Shown here piece by piece: positions 1 through 8,049 of a DNA stretch of 30,134 nucleotides (within the stretch, counting starts at the first letter, position 1; each line of letters begins with the position of its first letter). The translations under genes and the position numbers were made by a program. This DNA is from a virus. The notes beneath the pieces were generated by a model, which made no database searches, was not told the DNA's origin, and worked only from the letters and a program-made list of their open reading frames with translations. The DNA is taken from IMG/VR virus record IMGVR_UViG_3300047476_000955, positions 1 to 30,134 of that record. The stretch is one strand, 5' to 3'.

Positions 1-99
1 ACCCACAAGGATAGCAGACACGCCACCGAGCTTGTATTCATTGCAGTTTACTAAGTTGTGATCAAGGAGCGACGAATCGCAGTAGCTTACACAAGCCAT
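1..99 (-). CDS. Partial structural protein (N-terminal 33 codons only)
   Basis: An open frame starts at the ATG ending at base 99 and runs without a stop off the left edge. It begins MACVSYCDSSLLDHNLVNCN and continues with EYKLGGVSAILVG. The short Cys-rich start followed by a GGV(S/K)-like turn resembles the beginning of small tail-tube or tail-associated proteins in Bacteroidota phages, but this is from memory of the pattern only. It has its own well-formed promoter about 75 bases upstream, so it probably opens a separate late transcript, as a highly expressed virion protein would. The product cannot be identified with certainty because the rest of the gene is missing. Confidence 0.6.
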   Translation of the reverse strand, partial: MACVSYCDSSLLDHNLVNCNEYKLGGVSAILVG

Positions 100-171
100 A
101 GTAGTAGAGTTTTAATTATTGTCAGCCTGTTGAATAGGACGGCATAACCCCTACGTACCTATGATGTAGTG

Positions 172-200
172 CAAATATACGAATTTATTGCTGATACAAA
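172..200 (-). promoter_or_regulatory. Bacteroidota-type promoter for the partial gene at the left end
   Basis: On the minus strand the sequence reads TTTG, 17 bases, TATATTTG, followed by C. This fits the Bacteroidota sigma-A pattern (TTTG or TTG, 17-21 bases, TAnnTTTG). The -33 box lies in the last codons of the upstream tail gene. Transcription would start near base 165 and give a leader of roughly 65 bases before the ATG. Confidence 0.75.
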
Positions 201-1798
201 TTAATGAAGTTCTCGGTTGTGATGCGCTGATTATCCTGCGTTAATATAAACGGCTCATCGTTGTTATCCAATATCGAAGGTAAGCAATCAGCATCCACGC
301 CAACACATACCGTCTTACGCACCTTGTCGAGCTCGATGGTCGGGAACTCATTGTCGGCTGGAAATACCGTGCTGCCATTCACGTAGCAGTTGTCAAAGTA
401 GAATACAATCGAAAGGAAGTCGAGCACGTACTCAGGCAATCGACCGAAGTGATAGCTCAATTTCTTTTTGCGGTCTACAAAGCTCGCTTGCCATCTGCCC
501 GATGCGTATCTGAATAAGTCTGAATCAGTGTCATACTGCGGCTGGAATCGTCTGCCCTCAAGTCGGATGCCTGGGAAGAAAGAAGTGCCATAAAAGCCAA
601 AGCCGAATTGATTCTCGCCGTTGCAGCCTTCAATCTTGAAGAATCTGCACTCATCGCTGAAGTCACCAATCTGAATGAGGTCGCTGTACATGTCATAAAT
701 CGCGTGCTCCTTATAGGCCCTTAACTGCACTTGACTAACTGTAACTGTACCGCCTGCATTGGTTGCCGTAGCACGCAGCGATATGTTGCCTGTGCTTGTC
801 GGAGTGATGTTGGCAGTGTATGTGCCTGCCGTGGTTATCGATGCAAGATATTGCGTGTTATCAATCCACAAGCGCAGCGTTACATCGGTGATGCTGTCAA
901 CCACGATGGTGATGCTATACTCTACATCTTCACACACCTCAACAATCGATTCAAGGATTGTGATGTCTCCGCTGTTGGTCAATGTGATTGTTGCCTCGCC
1001 ATTGCCAACGCTCCACGTATCGCCTCCGACAACTGTCACGTTATCCCAGCCAAGCGGAGGACAATCAATGCAACCACCCCAATCATTGAAGTATGGATTG
1101 TACATGTAGTATTGGCCGCATGTGTTGGTGCAAAAGTCCGCAATCGCTAAGCGATAGCAGCCGGGCTCAATCTCATAATCAGCCAAGGCAATCGCTGCGG
1201 TTAGGTATTGGTCCTTGACAGTTAGCACCGGATCTAATCGCTCCACTACTGTCAGCGTTGCGGCATCCACCAAGCCGGCGAACAATGCGCCCGAGCAGTA
1301 CGGCTGGAAGTCCACCAAGGTGATGCTGCCCTCGAAGTTATCACCTGGCTTAGCCACGATACCAAGCAACAGCACACTGCTGTTCGTGTTGGTTGGAATA
1401 TCGTTCAGCTTGAGATATATCTCATGCGTGCCTGGTGCGCTAACGTCCACCATCGTACCATTGGCAAGACTAATCTGCAATGTGCCGATTGGGTTTGCAT
1501 CGATGGTGATGGTCACCTTAAACTCCAAGCAATTAATGAACTTGTAGTAAGATATCAAAGCACCAGCGGAGTCATCCAAGTTAGTCGGGAAGTTGATATT
1601 AAACCCGTCAACAATTACATCATTGATACCAGCGTATTCCTTAAATCGCAAGTATCCGCACTGCCCGGTCTCAAGCTGCCAGAACAGCTGATCGTTGAAG
1701 TCAGCAAGCTGGGCGAACTCTGAGCCACAGCCCTCGCAAGCTTCAGGCAATACGCTGTTGAATATGATTGGTTGGTTTGGTATTGAGGTGTAGCTCAT
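185..1798 (-). CDS. Distal tail protein, possible carbohydrate-binding domain
   Basis: 537 residues, translationally coupled to the preceding 690-residue tail gene by an ATGA overlap. The N-terminus (MSYTSIPNQPIIFNSVLPEA) has no signal peptide. The middle part, roughly residues 235-350, is a beta-rich Thr/Val/Ile stretch with a GWD..TVVGGDTWSVGNGEATITL pattern, like jelly-roll carbohydrate-binding modules found in tail tip proteins. The C-terminal third has many aromatic residues and scattered cysteines and ends in a compact TENFINLYQQ tail. Position directly after the tape measure protein and a second large tail protein suggests a baseplate or tail-tip component involved in host contact. No enzymatic motif is visible. 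The exact family is not recognised. Confidence 0.7.
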   Translation of the reverse strand: MSYTSIPNQPIIFNSVLPEACEGCGSEFAQLADFNDQLFWQLETGQCGYLRFKEYAGINDVIVDGFNINFPTNLDDSAGALISYYKFINCLEFKVTITIDANPIGTLQISLANGTMVDVSAPGTHEIYLKLNDIPTNTNSSVLLLGIVAKPGDNFEGSITLVDFQPYCSGALFAGLVDAATLTVVERLDPVLTVKDQYLTAAIALADYEIEPGCYRLAIADFCTNTCGQYYMYNPYFNDWGGCIDCPPLGWDNVTVVGGDTWSVGNGEATITLTNSGDITILESIVEVCEDVEYSITIVVDSITDVTLRLWIDNTQYLASITTAGTYTANITPTSTGNISLRATATNAGGTVTVSQVQLRAYKEHAIYDMYSDLIQIGDFSDECRFFKIEGCNGENQFGFGFYGTSFFPGIRLEGRRFQPQYDTDSDLFRYASGRWQASFVDRKKKLSYHFGRLPEYVLDFLSIVFYFDNCYVNGSTVFPADNEFPTIELDKVRKTVCVGVDADCLPSILDNNDEPFILTQDNQRITTENFINLYQQ

Positions 1799-3867
1799 GG
1801 CAGTAACTTGTTGGATCGTAGTTCGAATTGTGCGCCCTTGCGCATTACGCTTTCAATGTTTATGGTCTTGATGTAGGTCGGCACCACAGCCAGCGCATCG
1901 TCTCGCCTGCCGAGCAGTATCGGCTTGGATGTCTCCGATGTGATGGCGTTAATCTCTGCCATCGTTAGTGGCCTGTTGAACTTGTAGAGGTAGGCTTGCA
2001 CATCATCGATGTTGACTGGCTCCAGCGTTTGCGGTGTAAATGGTTCGCCAAGTACCGAGAAATAAGAAAATGCAGATGGTAGCGTAGTGTTTTGAAAACC
2101 ACTACCGAATCGTAAGAAAGGTTGTAATACATTTGGAAATGGTGCGGTTGCGGTTGCCTGTACACCTATATCGATTGCCAAATAATCGCCAGCCTCACAA
2201 ATAAATATTTGATTGTTTATTTCATACCAAGCAGGCTGACCGGGGTTTGCGGGGTCATTACCACCGATTGTTCGAGTTTCTAAAAGATTCAAACCGCTAT
2301 CGAATCGTTTTACCATTAATGAAATACCGCGACCTGCTGCAAATGTTATAGGCGTAAAGGTTGTAGGGTCTAAATATTCACCAAGTACAAGCCCTGCGTT
2401 AACGGTATAAATACCGGGATTCGATACGATATAATACTCGTATGTATTCGGTACGGGCTGCGTAAAATTATTCGGGTTAACAACTGGGTCGAGCCAAATA
2501 AAATAGTGTGCGAGTGTACCCGAAACCGTGTTTAATGTCGGTGCATTAACAACGCTCAATCTGTTTAATATTTCATTAGCCAGCGTTGCATCAAACCTCA
2601 ATGAACCAGTTGCGGTTACAGGGCTAAAACCCTCAAAAAAAGATAGCAACGAATTTGGATAACCACTCAACCAATTAGCCGATACAACTTCATTTCGGTA
2701 TGTGCCATTATAAATAGTATTACCAACTAAATACGGGTCGTAACCGTTAGCGGTAGCCGTGTTAGGGGCTTGGCTACCTGTCCAATTCGACTGAATGATT
2801 ACGCCGTTTGTTTCGTAGCCTGTATTGTTAAATACAACAATATCCTGAATAAGGTTAGTATCAAATATTATTTCGCTCGTTTTAAGGTTTAATATATTGC
2901 TTGTATTGCACTCGCCAACGAATCCAAATTTCTCGGCTCTAAAGCCCCTAAACGGCGTTTGTGTAAACTCGCATAGCGTATCGCCGTTATCACATTGCCC
3001 GACCTCTAAATAAAGTTCGTTGCCAAACTCAGCGGCTTGGTATAAGCGCCGCGTATCGAATTGCATCTCAATATCGGGCTGGTCGTACAAACTAACCGAC
3101 GGGCTGATTTGTTGAAAGTACGAAGCCTGCTCGATTCGTAACAATGGGCGACCATTCGACTGCTTTTCAAAACCCATACCGAGGTTTAATTTAGACCTCA
3201 ACGCTAAATACAAGTCCTGAAAATTGGCTAAAATCTCAACATTGCTTTTTGTCCTTATCGATTGGCCATTCGTATAGAATGCCACATCGGCTTGAGGATA
3301 ACTTGCCGCAAAGAAGTTTGAATCAAAATCGATTAAGCCATCGCTCATGCATGTTACCAAATGCGCGAACGTGTCGTAAACCGTGTAAGCATAAGCAGGG
3401 TTGGGGTAAATGATTACGCCAGGATTAAACACGTAAAGAGGCACAGCCGTTGGTGGTGTTATCTGCGTGCCATTCTTTGAGGTTGTTAAACGCAACGAAA
3501 ATGGAATATTCTTGTTGTTGTTTATCTTGGTACTGAATGTCTCATCATAAACCTTGGTCTTCACTTGGCATCTGTCCAGCACAAAGTTGGATTCAGTGAC
3601 AATGATGTACCCATCGACAAGCTTCTCCCATGTGCCGGAATTGCAAAGATATTGCACCGATACTCGAACCAACTCACAGTAGCCCGATGTCGCAAGCTTG
3701 TTGTACAAGTAGGTAAATACATCACCGCCAAATATCAGCTCATTGTCGAATGATACAATGCGAGCACCGATGGTACTGTCCTCATTTATTGTGATGCCAA
3801 AGTCCTCTGGATTCAGTGGCTGACCTCGGTCAATATTGTCGATAAGGAACTTTAATTCTGCTGCCAT
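1795..3867 (-). CDS. Large tail protein downstream of the tape measure (hub or distal-tail-like)
   Basis: 690 residues. It starts 16 bases inside the end of the tape measure gene and ends with an ATGA overlap into the next tail gene. In siphovirus tail modules the first gene after the tape measure usually encodes the distal tail protein or hub, which is the main reason for this call. The first 130 residues (ELKFLIDNIDRGQPLNPEDF onward) are a mixed alpha/beta region, and the remainder is rich in Asn, Thr, Phe and Tyr and mainly beta-strand in character. No catalytic motif was seen. The region coding for residues of about 300-600 looks more AT-rich than the gene ends, which may reflect an exchanged segment. 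Family not recognised with certainty. Confidence 0.7.
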   Translation of the reverse strand: MAAELKFLIDNIDRGQPLNPEDFGITINEDSTIGARIVSFDNELIFGGDVFTYLYNKLATSGYCELVRVSVQYLCNSGTWEKLVDGYIIVTESNFVLDRCQVKTKVYDETFSTKINNNKNIPFSLRLTTSKNGTQITPPTAVPLYVFNPGVIIYPNPAYAYTVYDTFAHLVTCMSDGLIDFDSNFFAASYPQADVAFYTNGQSIRTKSNVEILANFQDLYLALRSKLNLGMGFEKQSNGRPLLRIEQASYFQQISPSVSLYDQPDIEMQFDTRRLYQAAEFGNELYLEVGQCDNGDTLCEFTQTPFRGFRAEKFGFVGECNTSNILNLKTSEIIFDTNLIQDIVVFNNTGYETNGVIIQSNWTGSQAPNTATANGYDPYLVGNTIYNGTYRNEVVSANWLSGYPNSLLSFFEGFSPVTATGSLRFDATLANEILNRLSVVNAPTLNTVSGTLAHYFIWLDPVVNPNNFTQPVPNTYEYYIVSNPGIYTVNAGLVLGEYLDPTTFTPITFAAGRGISLMVKRFDSGLNLLETRTIGGNDPANPGQPAWYEINNQIFICEAGDYLAIDIGVQATATAPFPNVLQPFLRFGSGFQNTTLPSAFSYFSVLGEPFTPQTLEPVNIDDVQAYLYKFNRPLTMAEINAITSETSKPILLGRRDDALAVVPTYIKTINIESVMRKGAQFELRSNKLLP

Positions 3868-6566
3868 GAATATCTTGAATCAAAGCCGTTAATGTTTATC
3901 ACTGTATTCTTTGCCGCCATCGTGCGATTAAGCTTATCAAGCTTGCGCTCCATGCTCTTGCTGTTTAGTGATGCGTTGACTGTGATGCCATCCTTGCGCT
4001 TGTTGGCATAGCTCAAGATCGCTGGGCGAACGTATCGCTGGTCTATTAGCTTCCTGAATGCTGCACTGGATGTATTAAGCGCATCCAACTCAGTGCGATG
4101 GCGTGAGGTCGATGCCTTGTTTACAACGAACTCACCACGCTCTGCTTCAATCAATGTGCCGCCTGCTTCGTGGCTTCGCCCTCCAACTGCGCCACCCTTC
4201 TTGAATTTAGGGATTGGCTGTGATGCAATCAATGCAATCTGCGCAAGTCCTGATGCCAAAGCAAGTGCCTTGAGAATTGGCCCCTTCGCGCTTGCAACAG
4301 CGACCGCCGTGCCAATTGTAGCCTCGAAGATTGCAGATGCTTTTTCCGCAACCGCTTGTCTGCGCTTCTCGGCTGCAACCTTTTGTGCCGTCCTTAATTG
4401 CAATGCTTCAAGCTTGCGCTGCTTCTGCGCTTCGTTTAATGTGCTTTGTTCAATAGCCAACTTCTCGGCTTCTGATGAAGCATTAATCTCATCAATTCGC
4501 TTTTGCGATTGAACGCCTTGCAGTTCGATTATTTGCCCCAATACATTAGCGGTCGCTTGTGCAATGTTAAGCAGATTGTCTAGCTGCTCATCTGCCGTCT
4601 TCTTCTGCTCTTCGCGAATGGCGGCTTGGGTTTCAGCATTTATCAGTTCGATGATTGCTGCATTGCCTTCGGCCTCAGCAATTCGCTTCTCGCCATCTTT
4701 CTCAATCAGCTTGATGCGGCGATCGAGCGATGTGCCCTCGTTAATCTCCGCCGCTTTCAATAAGCTGATTTCATCGTTCAAGCCTTGAACCCTGATGCGC
4801 AATGTTTCTTGCGCCAACTTCTCAGCGGCTTCCTTATCCCTTGCCGCTTTATCTTCTGCGGCCTTTTTGTCAATCTCTGCAATCTGCTTGGTTGCATCTT
4901 CCTTGATTACAGTAATTGCGTTTTGCAATTTCTTTTCTTCATCGCTTCCAGCCTTAAACTTCGAATCAATAAACGCCTGCTCAAGTTCTTGAATCTTTGC
5001 ATTGCTTTCGGCCAAAACTTTTTCGCGCTCATCAAGCTGCGTTGCCAGTGCTTGGAGTTCAAGATCTGCCAACTTCTTGCGTGCCTCATCTCTTATCTCA
5101 AGTTCGCGCTTTGCAGCTTCCTCTGCTGCTTTTGCTCTATCCTCCGCTGCCTTCTTGGCTTCAGCATCGCGCTGCGCCTGCTCTTCACTTGCGAATGCTT
5201 GATTGATGCCAGCGATGGCTGTGTTTTGTTGTATGTTAAGAGCAATGACTCTGTCCTGACTTGCTTTTATATTCGATTCAGTTGTGGCAATTTGTGTCTG
5301 AAGTCTTTTAGTCTCAGCACTTGCAACAACTTCTCCGGTACGTGCCGCAGCTCTTGCATCTGCTTGGCGTGATTCGGCAAGCTCTTTTGATAATCGCTTC
5401 TGCTCTAATACTGATTTTGTTTGGGCACCAATCTCAACCTTGATATTGTCTTCGACAGTTTTGTTAGTTTCTTTTAGCACTTGCTGCCTGTCCGCTTCTG
5501 CCTGCGTAAGCTGACCAGTTGCAATCTTTATCCTTGTAGCTGAATCAAGTTGCAAGTTCTGCAACTCCTGAATGGCCTTGCGCGATCCTTCAGCAGCCTG
5601 CTTGGATAACTCAAGCGAGCGATTAAATGAAGCCTGATTCGCTGCTGCATCCCTTAGCTTATCCACCAACAACGCAACGCCGGTGATGAACAAGCCGATG
5701 CCAGTCGCAGCCAACGCCACTCTGAATGCGCTGATTGCTCCAGTGCTGATGGCAGTGGCAACAGCGACCGCCTTTTGCCCGGCAGCATACAGCGCAAGCT
5801 TAAGCGGACCTTGCCCAGTGATCTGATTCGCCAGGTCATTAACGCCGTTAGCGATGGCAGTCACAGCCGTGGTCTTGGCAATCACCTCCTGCAACTCCTT
5901 GCCTTCAGAACCGAACAAAGCAGCAGCACCTTGCGCCACCTCGAAGCCTGATGCCAGTGCTTGCGTTGCGCCTACCGCTGCATCGAACTTAAAGGTGTCA
6001 GATGCCAGCACGCGCACTCGCTCCCTGGTATCTCCAATCTGGTCCTCAAGCTTTGCCGCTGCGAACAGCAACTTATTGAATTCATCGCTGTTCTCTTTGC
6101 CCTGCTCTTCCAACAATGCGAGCTCTTGCTTGAGTCCGCGTAGCTGGCCAGTCAATGTCTTTTGCTTCTCTTCAGTCTGGCCAAAGGTGCGATTTAATTC
6201 GGCCTGCTCTGCATTCACTTGCGTGATCTGACTCTTCAGCGCAGCCTGCGCCTTGGCGTTATCCTGATAAGCCTTGCTCACCTTGTTGCCGGAAGCAATC
6301 AATGAAAGCTGCTCCTTCTGCAATTCCTTAAGGTTAGCAGTGAGCTTGTCGGATTCTTTGTTTAGCTGGTCGAGTGCCGCCTTTACTTGCGTGCCACCAA
6401 AGGCGGCAGCACCAGCCGCACCCATCTTCTTAAATTCGTCTCCAACTTCTTTGGTTGTCTCCTTGGTGTCAGCAACAATGGCATCGTTAGCCTTGATCAC
6501 TTCATTGACCGTTGCCTTGAGGCTCGAGGCTTCGGCCTCATAAATAATCTCAACCTTTGCTGCCAT
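3852..6566 (-). CDS. Tail tape measure protein
   Basis: 904 residues, the typical long helical ruler protein that sets tail length and is later released into the host envelope. The N-terminal 190 residues are charged coiled coil. A hydrophobic stretch at about residues 262-302 (including ATGIGLFITGVALLVDKL) would span a membrane. A very long Ala/Glu/Lys/Gln coiled coil follows to about residue 710. A second hydrophobic, Ala/Gly-rich helix lies at about residues 739-780, then a Gly-rich hinge (KKGGAVGGRSHEAGG). It lies directly after a pair of overlapping chaperone frames with a frameshift site, the diagnostic siphovirus arrangement. Its ATG lies 17 bases inside the end of the frameshifted chaperone gene. 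Many antisense open frames across it are by-products of its codon bias. Confidence 0.92.
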   Translation of the reverse strand: MAAKVEIIYEAEASSLKATVNEVIKANDAIVADTKETTKEVGDEFKKMGAAGAAAFGGTQVKAALDQLNKESDKLTANLKELQKEQLSLIASGNKVSKAYQDNAKAQAALKSQITQVNAEQAELNRTFGQTEEKQKTLTGQLRGLKQELALLEEQGKENSDEFNKLLFAAAKLEDQIGDTRERVRVLASDTFKFDAAVGATQALASGFEVAQGAAALFGSEGKELQEVIAKTTAVTAIANGVNDLANQITGQGPLKLALYAAGQKAVAVATAISTGAISAFRVALAATGIGLFITGVALLVDKLRDAAANQASFNRSLELSKQAAEGSRKAIQELQNLQLDSATRIKIATGQLTQAEADRQQVLKETNKTVEDNIKVEIGAQTKSVLEQKRLSKELAESRQADARAAARTGEVVASAETKRLQTQIATTESNIKASQDRVIALNIQQNTAIAGINQAFASEEQAQRDAEAKKAAEDRAKAAEEAAKRELEIRDEARKKLADLELQALATQLDEREKVLAESNAKIQELEQAFIDSKFKAGSDEEKKLQNAITVIKEDATKQIAEIDKKAAEDKAARDKEAAEKLAQETLRIRVQGLNDEISLLKAAEINEGTSLDRRIKLIEKDGEKRIAEAEGNAAIIELINAETQAAIREEQKKTADEQLDNLLNIAQATANVLGQIIELQGVQSQKRIDEINASSEAEKLAIEQSTLNEAQKQRKLEALQLRTAQKVAAEKRRQAVAEKASAIFEATIGTAVAVASAKGPILKALALASGLAQIALIASQPIPKFKKGGAVGGRSHEAGGTLIEAERGEFVVNKASTSRHRTELDALNTSSAAFRKLIDQRYVRPAILSYANKRKDGITVNASLNSKSMERKLDKLNRTMAAKNTVININGFDSRYSWQQN

Positions 6567-7238
6567 TTTTTTGCTGCTTTATGAACAGCTCAAATTTAAG
6601 CAAATAAGTTGAAACATCGGAGGCCATAAGAGTATTGAACTCAACGATGTTGCCATCGCTCAAGTTCATAATCTGATTGCGTAAGTCATCCACTACTTTT
6701 TTCGCCCGGTGTCCAGGTGAGTAGTTAAATGCTTGAGCGCTTGTGTCAGCTTTCGCTGCTCCTCCACGTTGTACTCCCACAATATCTGAAAGTCTTTGGG
6801 AGACATAGTTAACAATGGCATCAGCGGAGCGATATCCAAGCGAGTAAAAAAATCATGCGAAGCCTCCTTGCACATCGCTTCGAATAACTCAAGTTTCTGA
6901 TTGTGAATGGTAGGGTCAATCACGCCGGGATCTTCATCACCACGCACCACCCAAGTCGCTGAAAGGTTAAGCAGCAAGTCGCGATGTATCACCGTGTCTT
7001 GCCTCTCGCGGATGACATGGATATATCCAGCCACAACCGCCGCGTTCTTTGGATTGCTCAAGCCTGCGCTCAGTGCCTTCTCCATCCCTGCAAGTATGCG
7101 CTCCATCTCTGCACCTGATAGCCCAGAGCTGATGCGCTCCATCAGGGCCATCGACATGCTGAACCTTTCAAGCGGTAGATTCAATTCTTTTGGGAATCGA
7201 TAGTAGGTATGGCCCTCATGCTTGAACAGCTCAACCAT
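6550..7238 (-). CDS. Tail assembly chaperone, long frameshifted form (gpGT-like)
   Basis: Predicted -1 frameshift product of about 229 residues. Ribosomes read the short form to the heptamer A AAA AAG at bases 6702-6696, slip one base back and continue VVDDLRNQIMNL through another 48 residues, ending at base 6550 within the start of the tape measure gene. The zero-frame stop (TAG) follows the slippery site immediately, and the -1 frame is open both through and beyond it. In lambda and most siphoviruses a gpG/gpGT pair made in this way coats and folds the tape measure protein. The fused C-terminal segment is the part expected to recruit tail-tube subunits. A small hairpin with a GCAA loop (bases 6645-6658) lies further downstream than usual for a stimulator. 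Confidence 0.75.
6693..7238 (-). CDS. Tail assembly chaperone, short form (gpG-like)
   Basis: 181 residues from the ATG ending at base 7238 (MVELFKHEGHTYYRFPKELN), chosen because it lies 22 bases after the previous gene and follows a GAGG-like sequence. An ATG at 7316 would give 207 residues but overlaps the upstream gene by over 50 bases. The protein is predominantly helical, with a conserved-looking C-terminal part (LTMSPKDFQILWEYNVEEQR) and a basic end TGRKK immediately before the stop. Its place directly before the tape measure and the slippery sequence over its last two codons define it as the zero-frame tail chaperone. It is expected to be made in large excess over the frameshifted form. 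Confidence 0.72.
   Translation of the reverse strand: MVELFKHEGHTYYRFPKELNLPLERFSMSMALMERISSGLSGAEMERILAGMEKALSAGLSNPKNAAVVAGYIHVIRERQDTVIHRDLLLNLSATWVVRGDEDPGVIDPTIHNQKLELFEAMCKEASHDFFTRLDIAPLMPLLTMSPKDFQILWEYNVEEQRKLTQALKHLTTHLDTGRKK
6696..6702 (-). promoter_or_regulatory. Programmed -1 ribosomal frameshift site (A AAA AAG)
   Basis: The minus strand reads CGA AAA AAG TAG in the chaperone frame, that is the classic slippery heptamer A AAA AAG (as in E. coli dnaX) followed directly by a stop codon. The -1 frame is open through the site and for 48 further codons. Its position at the overlap of two frames just upstream of the tape measure gene matches the conserved tail-chaperone frameshift. 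Confidence 0.8.
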
Positions 7239-7260
7239 TGGCCTCAGTGGCTTTGTCTGC

Positions 7261-7515
7261 TTACTGCGTGTAAAAATTGAGCGCAGTCGCTCTGCGGATC
7301 TTTTGAATAATTTCATCGAGGGTATTTTTCGTGGTGATCTCTTTGTCGGTGCTCAGAAACGTGATGAAGCAACGCTCTGCCTCTTCATCTTCGTACACCG
7401 TGCTTATGTCATGCGTGTTGATCAGGACATCAATCCACTGCTCTTCCTTCTCGAGAAGCTTGTCAACCTCATCACTGTGCTGCAAGGCTTCGACAATGAT
7501 GAATCCGGTGAGCAT
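7261..7515 (-). CDS. Small protein of unknown function in the connector/tail module
   Basis: 84 residues when started at the ATG ending at 7515 (MLTGFIIVEALQHSDEVDKL), one base after the stop of the zinc-ribbon gene. An upstream ATG at 7545 would add ten residues but overlaps that gene by 29 bases. The protein is acidic in the middle (LLEKEEQWIDVLI, YEDEEAERC) with a C-terminal helix (LDEIIQKIRRATALNFYTQ). No motif is recognised. Position between the terminase and the tail chaperones suggests a head-tail connector or tail completion role, but that is by context only. Confidence 0.6.
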   Translation of the reverse strand: MLTGFIIVEALQHSDEVDKLLEKEEQWIDVLINTHDISTVYEDEEAERCFITFLSTDKEITTKNTLDEIIQKIRRATALNFYTQ

Positions 7516-7516
7516 A

Positions 7517-7726
7517 CTACCAGCGTAACAACGGGCAGGCTTCATCAGTCAATCGAGTCTTAGCCGGAAGGAAGCAGCCACACTCCCGGCATGTGTTGGT
7601 TGCCTTGATGCGATACGGACATTCTTTGCATATCGCCATCCGAGGCTTGGATACCTCGCGGCTCTCCTTGGTGTCAAACGCCCACAACGCCCAGCCGTGC
7701 GCGATGTTCTTTAGCACTCTAAGCAT
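7517..7726 (-). CDS. Small zinc-ribbon protein
   Basis: 69 residues. The C-terminal half carries a four-cysteine knuckle: CKEC at about residues 33-36, CRECGC at about 47-52, then a conserved-looking stretch AKTRLTDEACPLLRW with a further Cys. This C-x2-C ... C-x2-C-G-C-F-x-P pattern resembles a small phage zinc-ribbon family I know from T4-like and other phages, where the role is unclear. The N-terminal helix contains three Trp/Phe residues and no signal peptide. The gene overlaps the previous gene by 16 bases and is followed by the next after one base. It could bind nucleic acid or another protein through the zinc ribbon. Confidence 0.65.
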   Translation of the reverse strand: MLRVLKNIAHGWALWAFDTKESREVSKPRMAICKECPYRIKATNTCRECGCFLPAKTRLTDEACPLLRW

Positions 7727-8049
7727 TCGAGTAAGTTTATGGTTTGAGGTTCGTCAACATCCATGTTCACCACGCTGAAGCTGATGCAGTCATACAGCAC
7801 ATCGCAGATGCTGAACTGGTCGCAGTTCAATCCAATCGTGTAGCCTTGCAACGCATCAACCTTTGCGCCCTGGATAGTGATGATGCCATCAATGTCCGAT
7901 GTCGCAGTGAAGGTCTGCACGCGCTTGGTAGCGTTGTGCGTAATGGTCACAGTGTATTCAGTCTCAGGTGTGACCAAGCCGAAGCTTATGCCTGCATGGC
8001 AAGCGGCCACGCTGATGCCCGAATCAAAGCAAGGAGTACATACGCTCAT
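7711..8049 (-). CDS. Cysteine-rich beta-domain protein after terminase
   Basis: 112 residues from the ATG ending at 8049, which overlaps the terminase stop as ATGA; a longer frame to 8091 exists but is less likely. Eight cysteines are scattered from SVCTPC at the start to LLECLEC at the end. The middle part (TEYTVTITHNATKRVQTFTA, then DIDGIITIQ) has the alternating pattern of a small beta sandwich. Similar Cys-bearing beta-domain proteins sit in the structural modules of Bacteroidota prophages. It may be a virion decoration or connector protein; this is context-based. No enzymatic motif. Confidence 0.65.
   Translation of the reverse strand: MSVCTPCFDSGISVAACHAGISFGLVTPETEYTVTITHNATKRVQTFTATSDIDGIITIQGAKVDALQGYTIGLNCDQFSICDVLYDCISFSVVNMDVDEPQTINLLECLEC

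Noticed and set aside
731-1150. Plus-strand frames of 110-139 codons over the first tail gene
   Set aside because: Shadows of the beta-rich Thr/Val coding sequence; several overlap each other in different frames and none has a promoter or coupled neighbour.
4785-5372. 195-codon plus-strand open frame across the tape measure gene
   Set aside because: It is antisense to the Ala/Glu/Lys-rich coiled coil; the biased codons of that gene produce long opposite-strand frames rich in Leu, Cys, Phe and Ser. No start signals or gene-like composition.
6591-6598. TAAATTTG box before the tape measure gene
   Set aside because: It fits the -7 pattern but lies inside the frameshifted chaperone coding sequence, has no -33 box and is in AT-rich DNA; probably chance.
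7239-7316. N-terminal extension of the tail chaperone (MKLFKRSAERLRSIF)
   Set aside because: It overlaps the upstream gene by 56 bases, whereas other overlaps here are mostly under 30 bases, and the internal ATG at 7238 has a GAGG-like sequence and normal spacing.
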